From Streptomyces sp. NRRL S-87 (lineage in GTDB: Bacteria; Actinomycetota; Actinomycetes; Streptomycetales; Streptomycetaceae), in the NCBI RefSeq assembly GCF_000719335.1, contig NZ_JOGB01000042.1, forward strand, positions 1 to 60,911: a DNA stretch of 60,911 nucleotides, read 5' to 3'. Below the pieces are notes generated by a model. That model ran no database searches. It saw only the letters and a program-made list of their open reading frames with translations, and had not been told where the DNA came from. Below are positions 30,238-37,968 of this stretch, piece by piece. A program made the position numbers and the translations under genes. The first letter of the stretch is position 1, and every line of letters starts with the position of its first letter.

Positions 30238-31461
30238 TCAGTGGGGGTTGGCGGCGTGGGTGAGGGTCTCCCACGCCTCGAAGTGGTTCTCGGTGCCGGC
30301 CGGTCGGCGGCCCTCGGTGAGCGTGCGGGTCCTGTCCATGGTGACGCCCAGCCGGGTGTGCAGCGCGTTGTAGCCGACCTCGGTGGCCGGCCCCAGGCCC
30401 CGCTTCAGCGTGCCGCCGCACAGCCAGGACGGCACCGCCTCGCCGAGCTCGTAGCGGGCGTGGAAGCCGAGGGCCTGCCGGAAGCGGTCCTTGAACGCCG
30501 GGTAGAGGTCGCGCCCTTGGATCCGCGAGGTCTCGGCGACGTGCATCGCGGCGGCGATGCCCATGCCCGTGTGGCCGAAGTCCCGGCACGTCTCCTGGGC
30601 GAGCCCGTCGACGAACGTGGACTGGCCGTGCCAGTAGTCGACCAGTTCGGCCCGCGTGTCGATGCCGGACCGCGGCGGGTACTTCGGCTGGGCCCCGTCC
30701 GACTTCAGGTAGAAGTACGCGGGCACGCGGCCCAGGTAGATGCCCATGGCCTTGTCGTAGCTCGCCCGGTCGTCGAGGTGGACGGAGATGCCGACGGCCG
30801 CGTCCATCATGATGAGTTCCCAGTTGCCGTTGCTGTTCGGCCGCCCGTCGATCACCTCGGGGAGGTACACGGTGCGCAGCATCGTCGCGAAGCGGCCCCG
30901 GTTCGGCCAGCCGCCGGTGTAGGTGTGCCTGACGAGCTCGGCGGCGCGGGCCCAGGTGGAGCCGGCCCAGCCGGTCTGCAGCGGGGCGTTGCTGTTGGTG
31001 TGGTCCCTGACGACGGCCGACCACGCGTCCATCAGCTCGATCGACTTCCGGGCGTGCTCCGGGTCGCGGCTGACGTACCAGGCGAGAGCGTGGGTGTAGG
31101 CCGCTATCGCGTCCTGGCGCTCGTCCGAGCAGCCGTGGTCGGGGTTGGAGTAGGAGCCGCACTCGACGACCGCGCGGGGCTTGGGCGTTCGGGAGAGCGC
31201 AGCGTACGGGCTGGCGAGCATCTGGTCGTACGCCGCCTTCCACGGCTGCTGCCCGGCCTGCACCCTGGCACGTACGAAGTCCAGTTGGGCCCGGCTGCTC
31301 AGGACGCCCGGGTGGGCGAACGCGGCGGGGGCGGGGGGAACGGCCGCCGCGGCGGCGGGCGTCGGGGTCAAGGCCGCGGCGGGGGAGGGCACCGCGGGGG
31401 CGAGGGCCGCCGCCGCGCCGAGGGCGAGGGCGGTCAGGCCGGCGGGAAGTCCGAAACGCAT
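30238..31461 (-). CDS. Secreted alginate lyase-family polysaccharide lyase
   Basis: The 407-residue protein has a Sec signal (L-P-A-G-L-T-A-L-A-L-G-A-A-A-A-L) and an Ala/Pro-rich linker. The catalytic region is an all-helical toroid of the alginate lyase (PL5-like) family. Features include N-S-N-G-N-W-E-L, the conserved Asn/His substrate region, D-Y-W-H-G-Q, and E-T-C-R-D-F-G-H-T with the expected His and Arg. It would cleave uronate-rich polysaccharide outside the cell. A -10/-35 candidate and a 21-bp palindrome upstream suggest sugar-responsive control. Confidence 0.85.
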   Translation of the reverse strand: MRFGLPAGLTALALGAAAALAPAVPSPAAALTPTPAAAAAVPPAPAAFAHPGVLSSRAQLDFVRARVQAGQQPWKAAYDQMLASPYAALSRTPKPRAVVECGSYSNPDHGCSDERQDAIAAYTHALAWYVSRDPEHARKSIELMDAWSAVVRDHTNSNAPLQTGWAGSTWARAAELVRHTYTGGWPNRGRFATMLRTVYLPEVIDGRPNSNGNWELIMMDAAVGISVHLDDRASYDKAMGIYLGRVPAYFYLKSDGAQPKYPPRSGIDTRAELVDYWHGQSTFVDGLAQETCRDFGHTGMGIAAAMHVAETSRIQGRDLYPAFKDRFRQALGFHARYELGEAVPSWLCGGTLKRGLGPATEVGYNALHTRLGVTMDRTRTLTEGRRPAGTENHFEAWETLTHAANPH

Positions 31462-31500
31462 GGGGGGCCTTCCGGTCGAAGGGGTTCCGGGAAGGAGGCG

Positions 31501-31530
31501 AACATATCCGCGCCCCGACCGCCTCGACAA
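31501..31530 (-). promoter_or_regulatory. Candidate vegetative promoter of the alginate lyase gene
   Basis: On the minus strand TTGTCG (31525-31530) and TATGTT (31501-31506) stand 18 bp apart, close to the HrdB consensus. Transcription would begin near 31494, giving a leader of about 33 nt before the ATG at 31461. The palindrome at 31538-31558 lies just beyond the -35. Confidence 0.5.
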
Positions 31531-31537
31531 CGGTGTC

Positions 31538-31558
31538 TGACAAGAAAGTTTCCTATCA
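31538..31558. promoter_or_regulatory. 21-bp palindromic operator upstream of the alginate lyase gene
   Basis: TGACAAGAAAGTTTCCTATCA pairs with itself at 8 of 10 positions, around a GAAAGTTTC core. It is A+T-rich in a GC-rich setting and sits 8 bp upstream of the candidate -35. From memory, very similar GGAAAGTTTCC palindromes precede many secreted carbohydrate-active enzyme genes of Streptomyces; the cognate regulator is not in this window. Confidence 0.65.
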
Positions 31559-31568
31559 GTCGGCCGCC

Positions 31569-32237
31569 TCACTCCCTCCACGGGCTGACCGCACAGGCCA
31601 CCGCGACCGCGCCCGCCGCGCCGAGAGCGGCGGCGAGCAGCGGGAACAGGGGCACGTGCACCACACCGTGCGCCGAGCCGGTGACCATCCCCGCGACGGC
31701 GGCGTTCGCCGGTGACGCGCCCGTCACCAGGAGCAGCAGCGCGGCGGCTGCGCCGACGGGGACGCCCCAGGCCGGGCTGCGCAGCAGCGGGCGGTTGGTC
31801 AGCGTCCCCACCGCCACACCCGCCAGCACGCAGCACAGGGCCGTCAGCACTCCGGCCAGCGTGGCGGATCCCATGGGCACGGCGGTCCGGTGGTCGCCGG
31901 AGCGGGCTTCGGAGAACAGCGCGATCACCGCGGTTCCGGCCAGCCCCACGACGGTCGACGCTCCGGCGGCGGTCAGCAGGCACGCCAGGTGGGCGCGGCG
32001 CGGGCCGACGGCGGCCGCCAGGACGTGCCGCGCGGCGGGCGGTTCGACCGTCACGCAGACCCGTACGAGCCAGGCGGAGACCGGTACGAGCGCCGCGGCA
32101 GCGTAGCCGAACCCGTCGAGGACGGGCTGGCCCGCCTGGAGGCCGACGACGAGGAAGGCGGCGTGGACGAGGACCGGCGGCAGCCACCGGTGGGACCGCA
32201 GCAGGAGGGCGCCGTGGTAGCGGACGAGGGCGGTCAC
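31569..32237 (-). CDS. ABC transporter membrane subunit
   Basis: 222 residues with about six hydrophobic segments and almost no soluble domain. It has no close family signature that I recognise. Its GTG start overlaps the stop of the ATPase gene by 4 nt (GTGA), and GGAGAGGA precedes it, so the two are translationally coupled and must form one exporter. Confidence 0.8.
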   Translation of the reverse strand: MTALVRYHGALLLRSHRWLPPVLVHAAFLVVGLQAGQPVLDGFGYAAAALVPVSAWLVRVCVTVEPPAARHVLAAAVGPRRAHLACLLTAAGASTVVGLAGTAVIALFSEARSGDHRTAVPMGSATLAGVLTALCCVLAGVAVGTLTNRPLLRSPAWGVPVGAAAALLLLVTGASPANAAVAGMVTGSAHGVVHVPLFPLLAAALGAAGAVAVACAVSPWRE

Positions 32238-33244
32238 GGGTGGTTCCTCTCCCCGTCGGGACGGGTGCGGTCGATGTCGAGGTGAAGGGTGCCGGCGTCA
32301 GGGGTGTGGGGGCCGGGGGTGTGGGCGGGGGTGCCGCCGGGGCCGTTCCGGGGGCCGTCGTACGGGGGGCGGCCGGCGGTCGCACCGGACCGGCCCGGGT
32401 CGCCCTCCTCCGGTGCCGTCACCTCGTGGACGTGCCACGGCGGGTCCGCGGTGAGCAGGGCGCGCAACAGGGCGTCGGAGTCGCGGGCCGCGACCCGGAA
32501 GCGGTGCCGGTCCCCGTCCCGGGTGACCGAGGGCGCCCCCGGCAGCGGCGGCGGCTGCGCCCCGGCCCCCTCGGGGTGCCGTGCCAGCACGGTCACCCGC
32601 GGCCCCGGCGTCCCGTCCGCCGGGCCGACGGACGTACCGGTCACGCGTGCGCCGGAGACCCGGAGCAGGGCGTGGGGTGCACCGGCCAGCCCGCCGGGGT
32701 TGTGGTCGACGTACACCACGGTGGTCCCGTCAGCCACCCGCTCGCGCACCGCCTGGTCCACGGCGTCGCGCGCGGCCCGGTCCAGACCCGTCCACGCCTC
32801 GTCCAGGACGAGCAGCCCGGGCCGGGCGAGGAACGCCTGGGCCAGTGCAACCTTCTGGCTGCTGCCCTTGGACAGCTCCCGCAGCGGTGTGCCGGCGTGG
32901 CCGCCCGCTCCCAGCCGCTCCAGCCAGCGCTCGCCCTCCCGGGCCGCCCCGGGCCCGGACAGGCCGTGCACCCGGCCGACGTGGCCCAGGTACTCCCGCG
33001 CGGTGAACGGCAGGTGTCCGGGGAAGCGTTCGGGCACGTAGGCCGTGGGCGGCCGGCCCGTGACCCGGCCGCGGGTGGGGGCGTCCACCCCCGCGACGAT
33101 GCGGGCCAGCGTCGACTTGCCGCTGCCGTTGTCGCCCCCGATCCGCACCAGGGCGCCGGCCGGGAGGTCGAGGTCGACATCGCGCAGCACCCACGGGCCG
33201 CGCACCCCGTACCGCCGCCCCACGCCGTGCAGCCGCATGCCCAT
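32234..33244 (-). CDS. ABC transporter ATP-binding protein
   Basis: 336 residues. Walker A is G-D-N-G-S-G-K-S-T, the signature is L-S-K-G-S-S-Q-K (a variant of LSGGQ), and Walker B is L-L-V-L-D-E-A-W. The switch His follows in V-Y-V-D-H-N. The region after about residue 210 is a Pro/Gly-rich C-terminal extension of about 125 residues, beyond the usual 230-residue ATPase. GGGGAGGG precedes the ATG at 33244. The permease gene overlaps its 3' end. The cargo is unknown. Confidence 0.88.
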   Translation of the reverse strand: MGMRLHGVGRRYGVRGPWVLRDVDLDLPAGALVRIGGDNGSGKSTLARIVAGVDAPTRGRVTGRPPTAYVPERFPGHLPFTAREYLGHVGRVHGLSGPGAAREGERWLERLGAGGHAGTPLRELSKGSSQKVALAQAFLARPGLLVLDEAWTGLDRAARDAVDQAVRERVADGTTVVYVDHNPGGLAGAPHALLRVSGARVTGTSVGPADGTPGPRVTVLARHPEGAGAQPPPLPGAPSVTRDGDRHRFRVAARDSDALLRALLTADPPWHVHEVTAPEEGDPGRSGATAGRPPYDGPRNGPGGTPAHTPGPHTPDAGTLHLDIDRTRPDGERNHP

Positions 33245-33345
33245 GCCCGAAACCCTCCCCGCCGCGTACGGGCCCGCGGGAAACGGACCCGGGTCAAGGG
33301 TAATTCGCTGGGCCGGGAGGGCCGTGGCCTGCGATGCTCGCCCGC

Positions 33346-33960
33346 ATGGCAAAAGCGCGCAGGACCAGGCCCAGCCTCTACTTCTCCGTCGACATCGAGG
33401 CCGACGGCCCCATCCCCGGGCCGTACTCGATGCTCAGCATCGGCGCGGCGGTCGCCGGCCGCCAGGACGCCGACGGCTACACGGCCGCGGACCCCGAGGA
33501 GAACACCTTCTACCGCGAACTGCGCCCGATCAGCACGGACTTCGTCCCGGAGGCGCTCGCCGTGAGCGGGCTGGACCGCGAGCGGCTGCGGGTCGAGGGG
33601 GCCGAACCCGAGGCGGCCGTGCGGGATTTCACCGCCTGGGTGCGGGACGCCGCCGCCGCGGCGGGCGCCCAGCCCGTGATGTGCGGCTACCCGGCCGCGT
33701 ACGACTGGACGTTCCTGTACTGGTACCTGATCCGCTTCACGGGGGAGAGCCCGTTCGGCCACTCCGGCTGCCTGGACATGAAGACCCTGTACGCGGCCAA
33801 GGCGGGCCTCCCGCTGCGCGCGGTCGCCAAGGGCACCATGCCCCGGCACCTGCTCTCCCGCCGCCGGCACACCCACCACGCGCTGGACGACGCGCTCGAA
33901 CAGGCCGACCTGCTCACCAACCTGATGACCTGGCCGGGGCCCGGGCTCAGCAGGCCCTGA
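33346..33960 (+). CDS. DEDDh-type 3'-5' exonuclease
   Basis: 204 residues with the RNase T/DnaQ-like fold. Exo I is V-D-I-E-A-D-G, with the two acidic ligands. A middle Exo II segment has D-W-T-F-L-Y-W-Y, and Exo III is H-H-A-L-D-D-A, giving the His and last Asp. It acts on single-stranded DNA or RNA ends; no other domain is fused. It starts at ATG 33346. Its last 14 bp overlap the end of the convergent SH3-like gene. Confidence 0.85.
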   Translation: MAKARRTRPSLYFSVDIEADGPIPGPYSMLSIGAAVAGRQDADGYTAADPEENTFYRELRPISTDFVPEALAVSGLDRERLRVEGAEPEAAVRDFTAWVRDAAAAAGAQPVMCGYPAAYDWTFLYWYLIRFTGESPFGHSGCLDMKTLYAAKAGLPLRAVAKGTMPRHLLSRRRHTHHALDDALEQADLLTNLMTWPGPGLSRP

Positions 33961-34324
33961 CGGGCTGGAGGTTGTGGACGTAGCGCGCGGACACCCAGCC
34001 CTTGGCGCCCTGCAGCCGGTACCAGACCGGGTTGCCCTGGACGAAGCCGCCGCGCTTCTGGCAGTTGAGGAGCACCCGCTGCTGCGGACGCAGCGACGCG
34101 ATGGCCGTCGAGTAGACGGTCGGTCGGCTGCGGACGTACAGGCCGGTCCGGGAGTCGACCTGCCCTGTGGGGTACGCGGCCTTCGCGGCGCCCGGCGCGG
34201 ACTGCGCCGCGGGCGCGGGACCGCGCCGATCCGCGGTGGCTCCACCGGCCGATCCGAGCACCAGGCCCGCCGCCAGCACCGGCCCCAGTGCCGCCGCCGA
34301 GGCCCTCGTCACCATCACCTTCAT
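33947..34324 (-). CDS. Small secreted SH3-like domain protein
   Basis: 125 residues with a Sec signal ending near A-T-A-D-R. The mature domain has G-L-Y-V-R-S-R-P-T-V, a hallmark of bacterial SH3_3 folds, and ends W-Y-R-L-Q-G-A-K-G-W-V-S-A-R-Y-V. Two Cys (one in L-N-C-Q-K, one near the C terminus) may pair. Such domains bind peptidoglycan or peptides. GGGAG lies upstream of the ATG at 34324. The end overlaps the convergent exonuclease gene by 14 bp. Confidence 0.85.
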   Translation of the reverse strand: MKVMVTRASAAALGPVLAAGLVLGSAGGATADRRGPAPAAQSAPGAAKAAYPTGQVDSRTGLYVRSRPTVYSTAIASLRPQQRVLLNCQKRGGFVQGNPVWYRLQGAKGWVSARYVHNLQPVRAC

Positions 34325-34509
34325 GAGCGTTCGACTCCCGCCTCGCACACGGCCGGCGGAGACTCGGCCGCCGGACCACCGGGCACCCGAGCGGCACCCG
34401 TCGTGCCCCGACTATCCGTTCCCGGGACGCTGGGGGACCGGGGACACGCCCGCGTGCGGCCGTCCGGGCGATGTGCGGGTCGGTGCGGGAACGGCCGAGC
34501 GGCGGCGGG

Positions 34510-35130
34510 TCACTCGAAGCGGTCCGGGTCGCCGGCGCCGCGCCGGACGATCTCGGCCGCGCCGCCGGAGAAGTCGACGACCGTCGTCGGGAGCGTGCCG
34601 CAGTCACCGGAGTCGACCACGGCGTCGAGCGAGTGGTCGAGCCGCTCCTTGATCTCCCACCCCTGGGTCATGGGCTCGTCCTCGCCCGGGAGCAGCAGCG
34701 TGCTGGAGAGCAGCGGCTCGCCGAGCTCGGCGAGCAGCGCCTGGGCCACCGCGTGCTCGGGGATGCGCACGCCGACCGTCTTCTTCTTCGGGTGCAGCAG
34801 TTGGCGCGGCACCTCGGAGGTGGCGGGGAGGATGAAGGTGTACGGGCCGGGCGTGGCCGCCTTGACCGCGCGGAAGACCGCGTTGTCGATCCGCACGAGC
34901 TGGCCCAGCTGCGCGAAGTTCTGGCACACGAGCGTGAAGTGGTGCTTGTCGCCGAGGCTGCGGATCGAGCGGATCCGTTCCAGGCCCTCGCGGTTGCCCA
35001 GCTGGCAGCCGAGCGCGAAGCAGGAGTCGGTCGGGTACGCGACGAGCGCGCCGCCGCGGATCATGTCCGCGACCCCCGTGATCGTGCGCCGCTGGGGGTT
35101 GTCCGGGTGAACGTCGAAGTACTTCGCCAC
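34510..35130 (-). CDS. Sua5/YciO/YrdC-family protein (threonylcarbamoyl-AMP synthase type)
   Basis: 206 residues with the YrdC fold. The conserved parts are A-Y-P-T-D-S at the nucleotide pocket, S-I-R-S-L-G-D-K-H-H, P-G-P-Y-T-F-I-L, and V-G-V-R-I-P. The K-R/S-T-N-rich pocket of true TsaC is partly altered (K-H-H-F-T-L), which points to the YciO branch. True members make threonylcarbamoyl-AMP for the t6A tRNA modification; YciO proteins have no settled role. The ATG at 35130 matches known N termini (M-A-K-Y-F-D-V-H-P). Confidence 0.88.
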   Translation of the reverse strand: MAKYFDVHPDNPQRRTITGVADMIRGGALVAYPTDSCFALGCQLGNREGLERIRSIRSLGDKHHFTLVCQNFAQLGQLVRIDNAVFRAVKAATPGPYTFILPATSEVPRQLLHPKKKTVGVRIPEHAVAQALLAELGEPLLSSTLLLPGEDEPMTQGWEIKERLDHSLDAVVDSGDCGTLPTTVVDFSGGAAEIVRRGAGDPDRFE

Positions 35131-35237
35131 GGGGCGAGCTTACGCGACCTCCGGGGGCGGAGCCGTCGCCCGTCCGGGAGCGCCGCCGGACCGACACCGA
35201 CCCCGGCGCGAGCCGTTCTCCGCCCGGAGCCCGCCCG

Positions 35238-35699
35238 CTACGCCGACGGCTTCTTGAGTTTGGCCCAGACGCCGTTGAGCGCCTCGACGTCCGCGTCGTC
35301 CAGCCGGTCGTCGAAGACCTCGGCCAGGGCCCGGCGCCGGGTGGCGTCGGCCTCGGCGAACGCCTCGTGCCCCTGAGGGGTGAGCGCGATGCCCACCGAG
35401 CGGGCGTCGGTGGGGGAGGGCACGCGTTCGACCAGGCCGCGGGCCTGGAGCGCGTCGACCACGCGGGAGACCTGGCTGCGGCTGAGCAGCGTACGGGCGC
35501 CGAGTGAGGAGGGGGCGACGGGCTTGGGCTGCGCGCGCAGCCACAGCATGACCTCGAACCAGGAGAGCGGCAGGTCGTGGCCGCGTATCAGTGCCTGGTC
35601 CACGCGCGCGGTCAGGGTCGTACCGGCCCAGACCAGACCGTAGAAGGCGCGGTCCCGGCCGGTGAGGTCTCCCATGGTCAGGTTGTCGTCACGGCTCAT
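35238..35699 (-). CDS. MarR-family transcriptional regulator
   Basis: 153 residues. The winged helix spans about residues 50-110, with recognition region L-S-R-S-Q-V-S-R-V-V-D-A-L and wing V-P-S-P-T-D-A-R-S-V-G-I-A-L-T. The flanking helices form the dimer. It is divergent from an SDR gene. The 47-bp inverted repeat between them is the likely operator, so the regulator probably controls both itself and the SDR. Many such MarR proteins respond to phenolic or other aromatic ligands. Confidence 0.9.
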   Translation of the reverse strand: MSRDDNLTMGDLTGRDRAFYGLVWAGTTLTARVDQALIRGHDLPLSWFEVMLWLRAQPKPVAPSSLGARTLLSRSQVSRVVDALQARGLVERVPSPTDARSVGIALTPQGHEAFAEADATRRRALAEVFDDRLDDADVEALNGVWAKLKKPSA

Positions 35700-35717
35700 G
35701 CGGGCAGCCTACCGGGC

Positions 35718-35764
35718 TTGCGTGCATACGCACACATCTCTATGGTGTGTGCGTGTGCACGCAA
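35718..35764. promoter_or_regulatory. Large inverted repeat: probable MarR operator
   Basis: TTGCGTGCATACGCACACA (35718-35736) and its near-complement (35746-35764) match at 18 of 19 positions, with a 9-bp gap. Each arm also contains a smaller TGCGTGCATACGCA dyad, so four half-sites are possible. It lies 19 bp from the MarR start and about 48 bp from the SDR start, so it covers the promoter region of both divergent genes. Confidence 0.85.
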
Positions 35765-35811
35765 ACAATGTGTGCGGCATTTGATCGCTTGTGACTGGAA
35801 TGAGGCCACCG

Positions 35812-36690
35812 ATGAGCGCGACGACCGAGACCACCCGCTCCACCGAGACCACCGACAAGATCGTCCTGATCACCGGGGCGTCCTCCGGGATCGGCCTGGC
35901 GGCGGCCGTGGCCGCGGCCGGTGCCGGCTGGACGACCGTGGCCACCATGCGCAACCTGGCCAAGGCCGACGCACTGCGCGCGGCCGCCGCCGAGGCCGGC
36001 GTCGCCGACCGGGTCCACATCAAGAAGCTGGACGTGACGGACGAGGCGGCGGCCGTGGCCTGCATCGCCGAGGTCGTCGCGGAGTACGGCCGCCTCGACG
36101 CCGTGGTCAACAACGCGGGCGCCGGCCACGTCGCCACCATCGAGCAGGGCACCCTCGAGGACGTCCGCGCCACCATGGAGGTGAACTTCTTCGGCGTCGT
36201 CGCCGTGACCCGCGCCGCCCTCCCGCACCTGCGCGCCTCCCGGGGCCGGCTGATCAGCGTCACCAGCGTCGGCGGCGTGATCGGCCAGCCCTTCAACGAG
36301 GCCTACTGCGCCGCCAAGTTCGCCGTCGAGGGCTTCATGGAGGCCCTCGCCCCGGTCGCGGCGACGGTCGGCGTCCGGGTGAGCGTGGTGGAGCCGGGCG
36401 CGGTGGCCAGCGAGTTCGTCACCAACATCGGCCTCGACGTGCCGGCGATGGTCGAGGCGGCCGGCCCGTACGGGCAGGCCCTGCACGGCTACATCGACCA
36501 CGCCATGAAGTCCTTCAGCACGCCCCAGACCCCGCAGGAGGCGGCCGCCCCCGTCGTCGCGGCGCTGACGGCGGACGAGCCGGCCTTCCGCATCCAGACC
36601 TCCGACTGGGCGCGGGAGTTCGTCGGCACCAAGCTCGCCGACCTGGACGGCTCCGCGGTCGTCGGCATGACGGCGGGCTGGCTCGGCTGA
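35812..36690 (+). CDS. SDR-family oxidoreductase, MarR-controlled
   Basis: 292 residues. Cofactor motif T-G-A-S-S-G-I-G, structural N-N-A-G-A-G, catalytic Ser in S-V-T-S-V-G-G, and Y-C-A-A-K. The N-R after the second strand and the longer C terminus (about 40 residues) resemble oxidoreductases acting on larger or lipophilic substrates. The ATG at 35812 has GAGG 6 nt upstream; an in-frame ATG at 35800 is less well placed. The operator between it and MarR suggests substrate-dependent induction. Confidence 0.88.
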   Translation: MSATTETTRSTETTDKIVLITGASSGIGLAAAVAAAGAGWTTVATMRNLAKADALRAAAAEAGVADRVHIKKLDVTDEAAAVACIAEVVAEYGRLDAVVNNAGAGHVATIEQGTLEDVRATMEVNFFGVVAVTRAALPHLRASRGRLISVTSVGGVIGQPFNEAYCAAKFAVEGFMEALAPVAATVGVRVSVVEPGAVASEFVTNIGLDVPAMVEAAGPYGQALHGYIDHAMKSFSTPQTPQEAAAPVVAALTADEPAFRIQTSDWAREFVGTKLADLDGSAVVGMTAGWLG

Positions 36691-36806
36691 CGGCGACGGC
36701 GACGGCGACGGCGGTGCGGGGCGCCCGGGTCACGAGCGGGCCGCGTAGGAGCGGGCGCCACCGGGGCCGGGGAGCGGCCGCCACCGGGGCCGGGTCGGCG
36801 CCGGGG

Positions 36807-37889
36807 TCACCGGCGGGCCGGCGGGCCCGTCACCGCGGCGGGCACCCGGTCGGCCCCGGTGCCCGGCCCGCCGACCGGGCGGGCGCCCCACGGGGTGTGG
36901 GCCGCCGGTACGGCCTCCCCGGGGGCCACCGGTCCCGGCGGGCAGCCGTCCCCGAAGGGCCGCCCGCCCAGCGCGTCGCGGCCGTGCGGGACCAGCCAGT
37001 CCGACAGGTCCGGACCCGCGGGCACGATGCCCGTGGGGTTGATGTCGGAGTGCACCACGTAGTAGTGCCGCTTGATGTGGTCGAAGTCGACGGTGTCGCC
37101 GAAGCCCGGGGTCTGGAACAGGTCCCGCGCGTAGGCCCACAGCACCGGCATCTCGCTCAGCTTGCGCGCGTTGCACTTGAAGTGGCCGTGGTACACGGCG
37201 TCGAAGCGCACCAGCGTCATGAAGAGCCGTACGTCCGCCTCGGTGATCGTGTCGCCGACCAGGTAGCGGGACCCGGCGAGCCGGTCCGAGAGCCGGTGGA
37301 GCCGGGCGAACAGTGCGGCGTACGCCTCGGTGTACGCGGACTGCGAGCCGGCGAACCCGGCCCGGTAGACGCCGTTGTTCACGTCCTCGTACACCACCGC
37401 GTTCACCGCGTCGATCTCGGACCGCAGCGCGGGCGGGTACAGGGCGGGGGCGCCGGGCCGGTGGTGCGCGGCCCACTCCAGCGAGAGGTCGATCGTGAGC
37501 TGCGCGAAGTCGTTGGTCACGACCTCGCCGGTCGTCGTGTCCACGACCGCCGGCACCGTGATGCCCCGGTCGTAGCCCGGGTCGCGGGCGAGGTAGGCCT
37601 CCTGGAGGCGCTCGATCCCGAGCACCGGGTCCCGTCCGCCCGGATCGAGGTCGAACGTCCAGCTGCGCTCGTCGTGCACCGGCCCGGCGATCGCCATGGG
37701 CAGGGCCCGCTCCAGACCCAGGAGGCGCCGCACGGTCACCGTGCGGCTCGCCCAGGGGCAGGCGCGGCTGACCACGAGCCGGTAGCGGCCGGCCTCCACG
37801 GGGAAGCCGTCGCGCCCGTCCGCGGTGATGCGGGTGGTGAGGTAGCGGCTGTCGCGGGTGAAGCCTTCGCCCTTGTGTACGTAGCTCAT
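36807..37889 (-). CDS. Glutathionyl/mycothiyl-hydroquinone reductase-like protein (ECM4/YqjG type)
   Basis: 360 residues of the xi-class glutathione transferase family. The active Cys is C44 in S-R-A-C-P-W-A-S, followed by the long substrate loop (T-F-D-L-D-P, D-P-G-Y, T-V-P-A-V-V-D). The C-terminal GST helices are clear (F-A-R-L-H-R-L, F-M-T-L-V-R-F-D-A-V-Y-H-G-H-F-K-C-N). Family enzymes reduce thiol adducts of hydroquinones. Streptomyces lacks glutathione, so mycothiol is the probable partner here; that is inference. The tail after about residue 315 is Pro/Gly-rich and nonconserved. Confidence 0.9.
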   Translation of the reverse strand: MSYVHKGEGFTRDSRYLTTRITADGRDGFPVEAGRYRLVVSRACPWASRTVTVRRLLGLERALPMAIAGPVHDERSWTFDLDPGGRDPVLGIERLQEAYLARDPGYDRGITVPAVVDTTTGEVVTNDFAQLTIDLSLEWAAHHRPGAPALYPPALRSEIDAVNAVVYEDVNNGVYRAGFAGSQSAYTEAYAALFARLHRLSDRLAGSRYLVGDTITEADVRLFMTLVRFDAVYHGHFKCNARKLSEMPVLWAYARDLFQTPGFGDTVDFDHIKRHYYVVHSDINPTGIVPAGPDLSDWLVPHGRDALGGRPFGDGCPPGPVAPGEAVPAAHTPWGARPVGGPGTGADRVPAAVTGPPARR

Positions 37890-37968
37890 GTCCCGCGGCT
37901 ACCCGCAACCGGCGGGCCGACGCGGTCCATGCGGCTGGGGTGTGCGGGTCGCGCGCCCCGCCCGGAGC

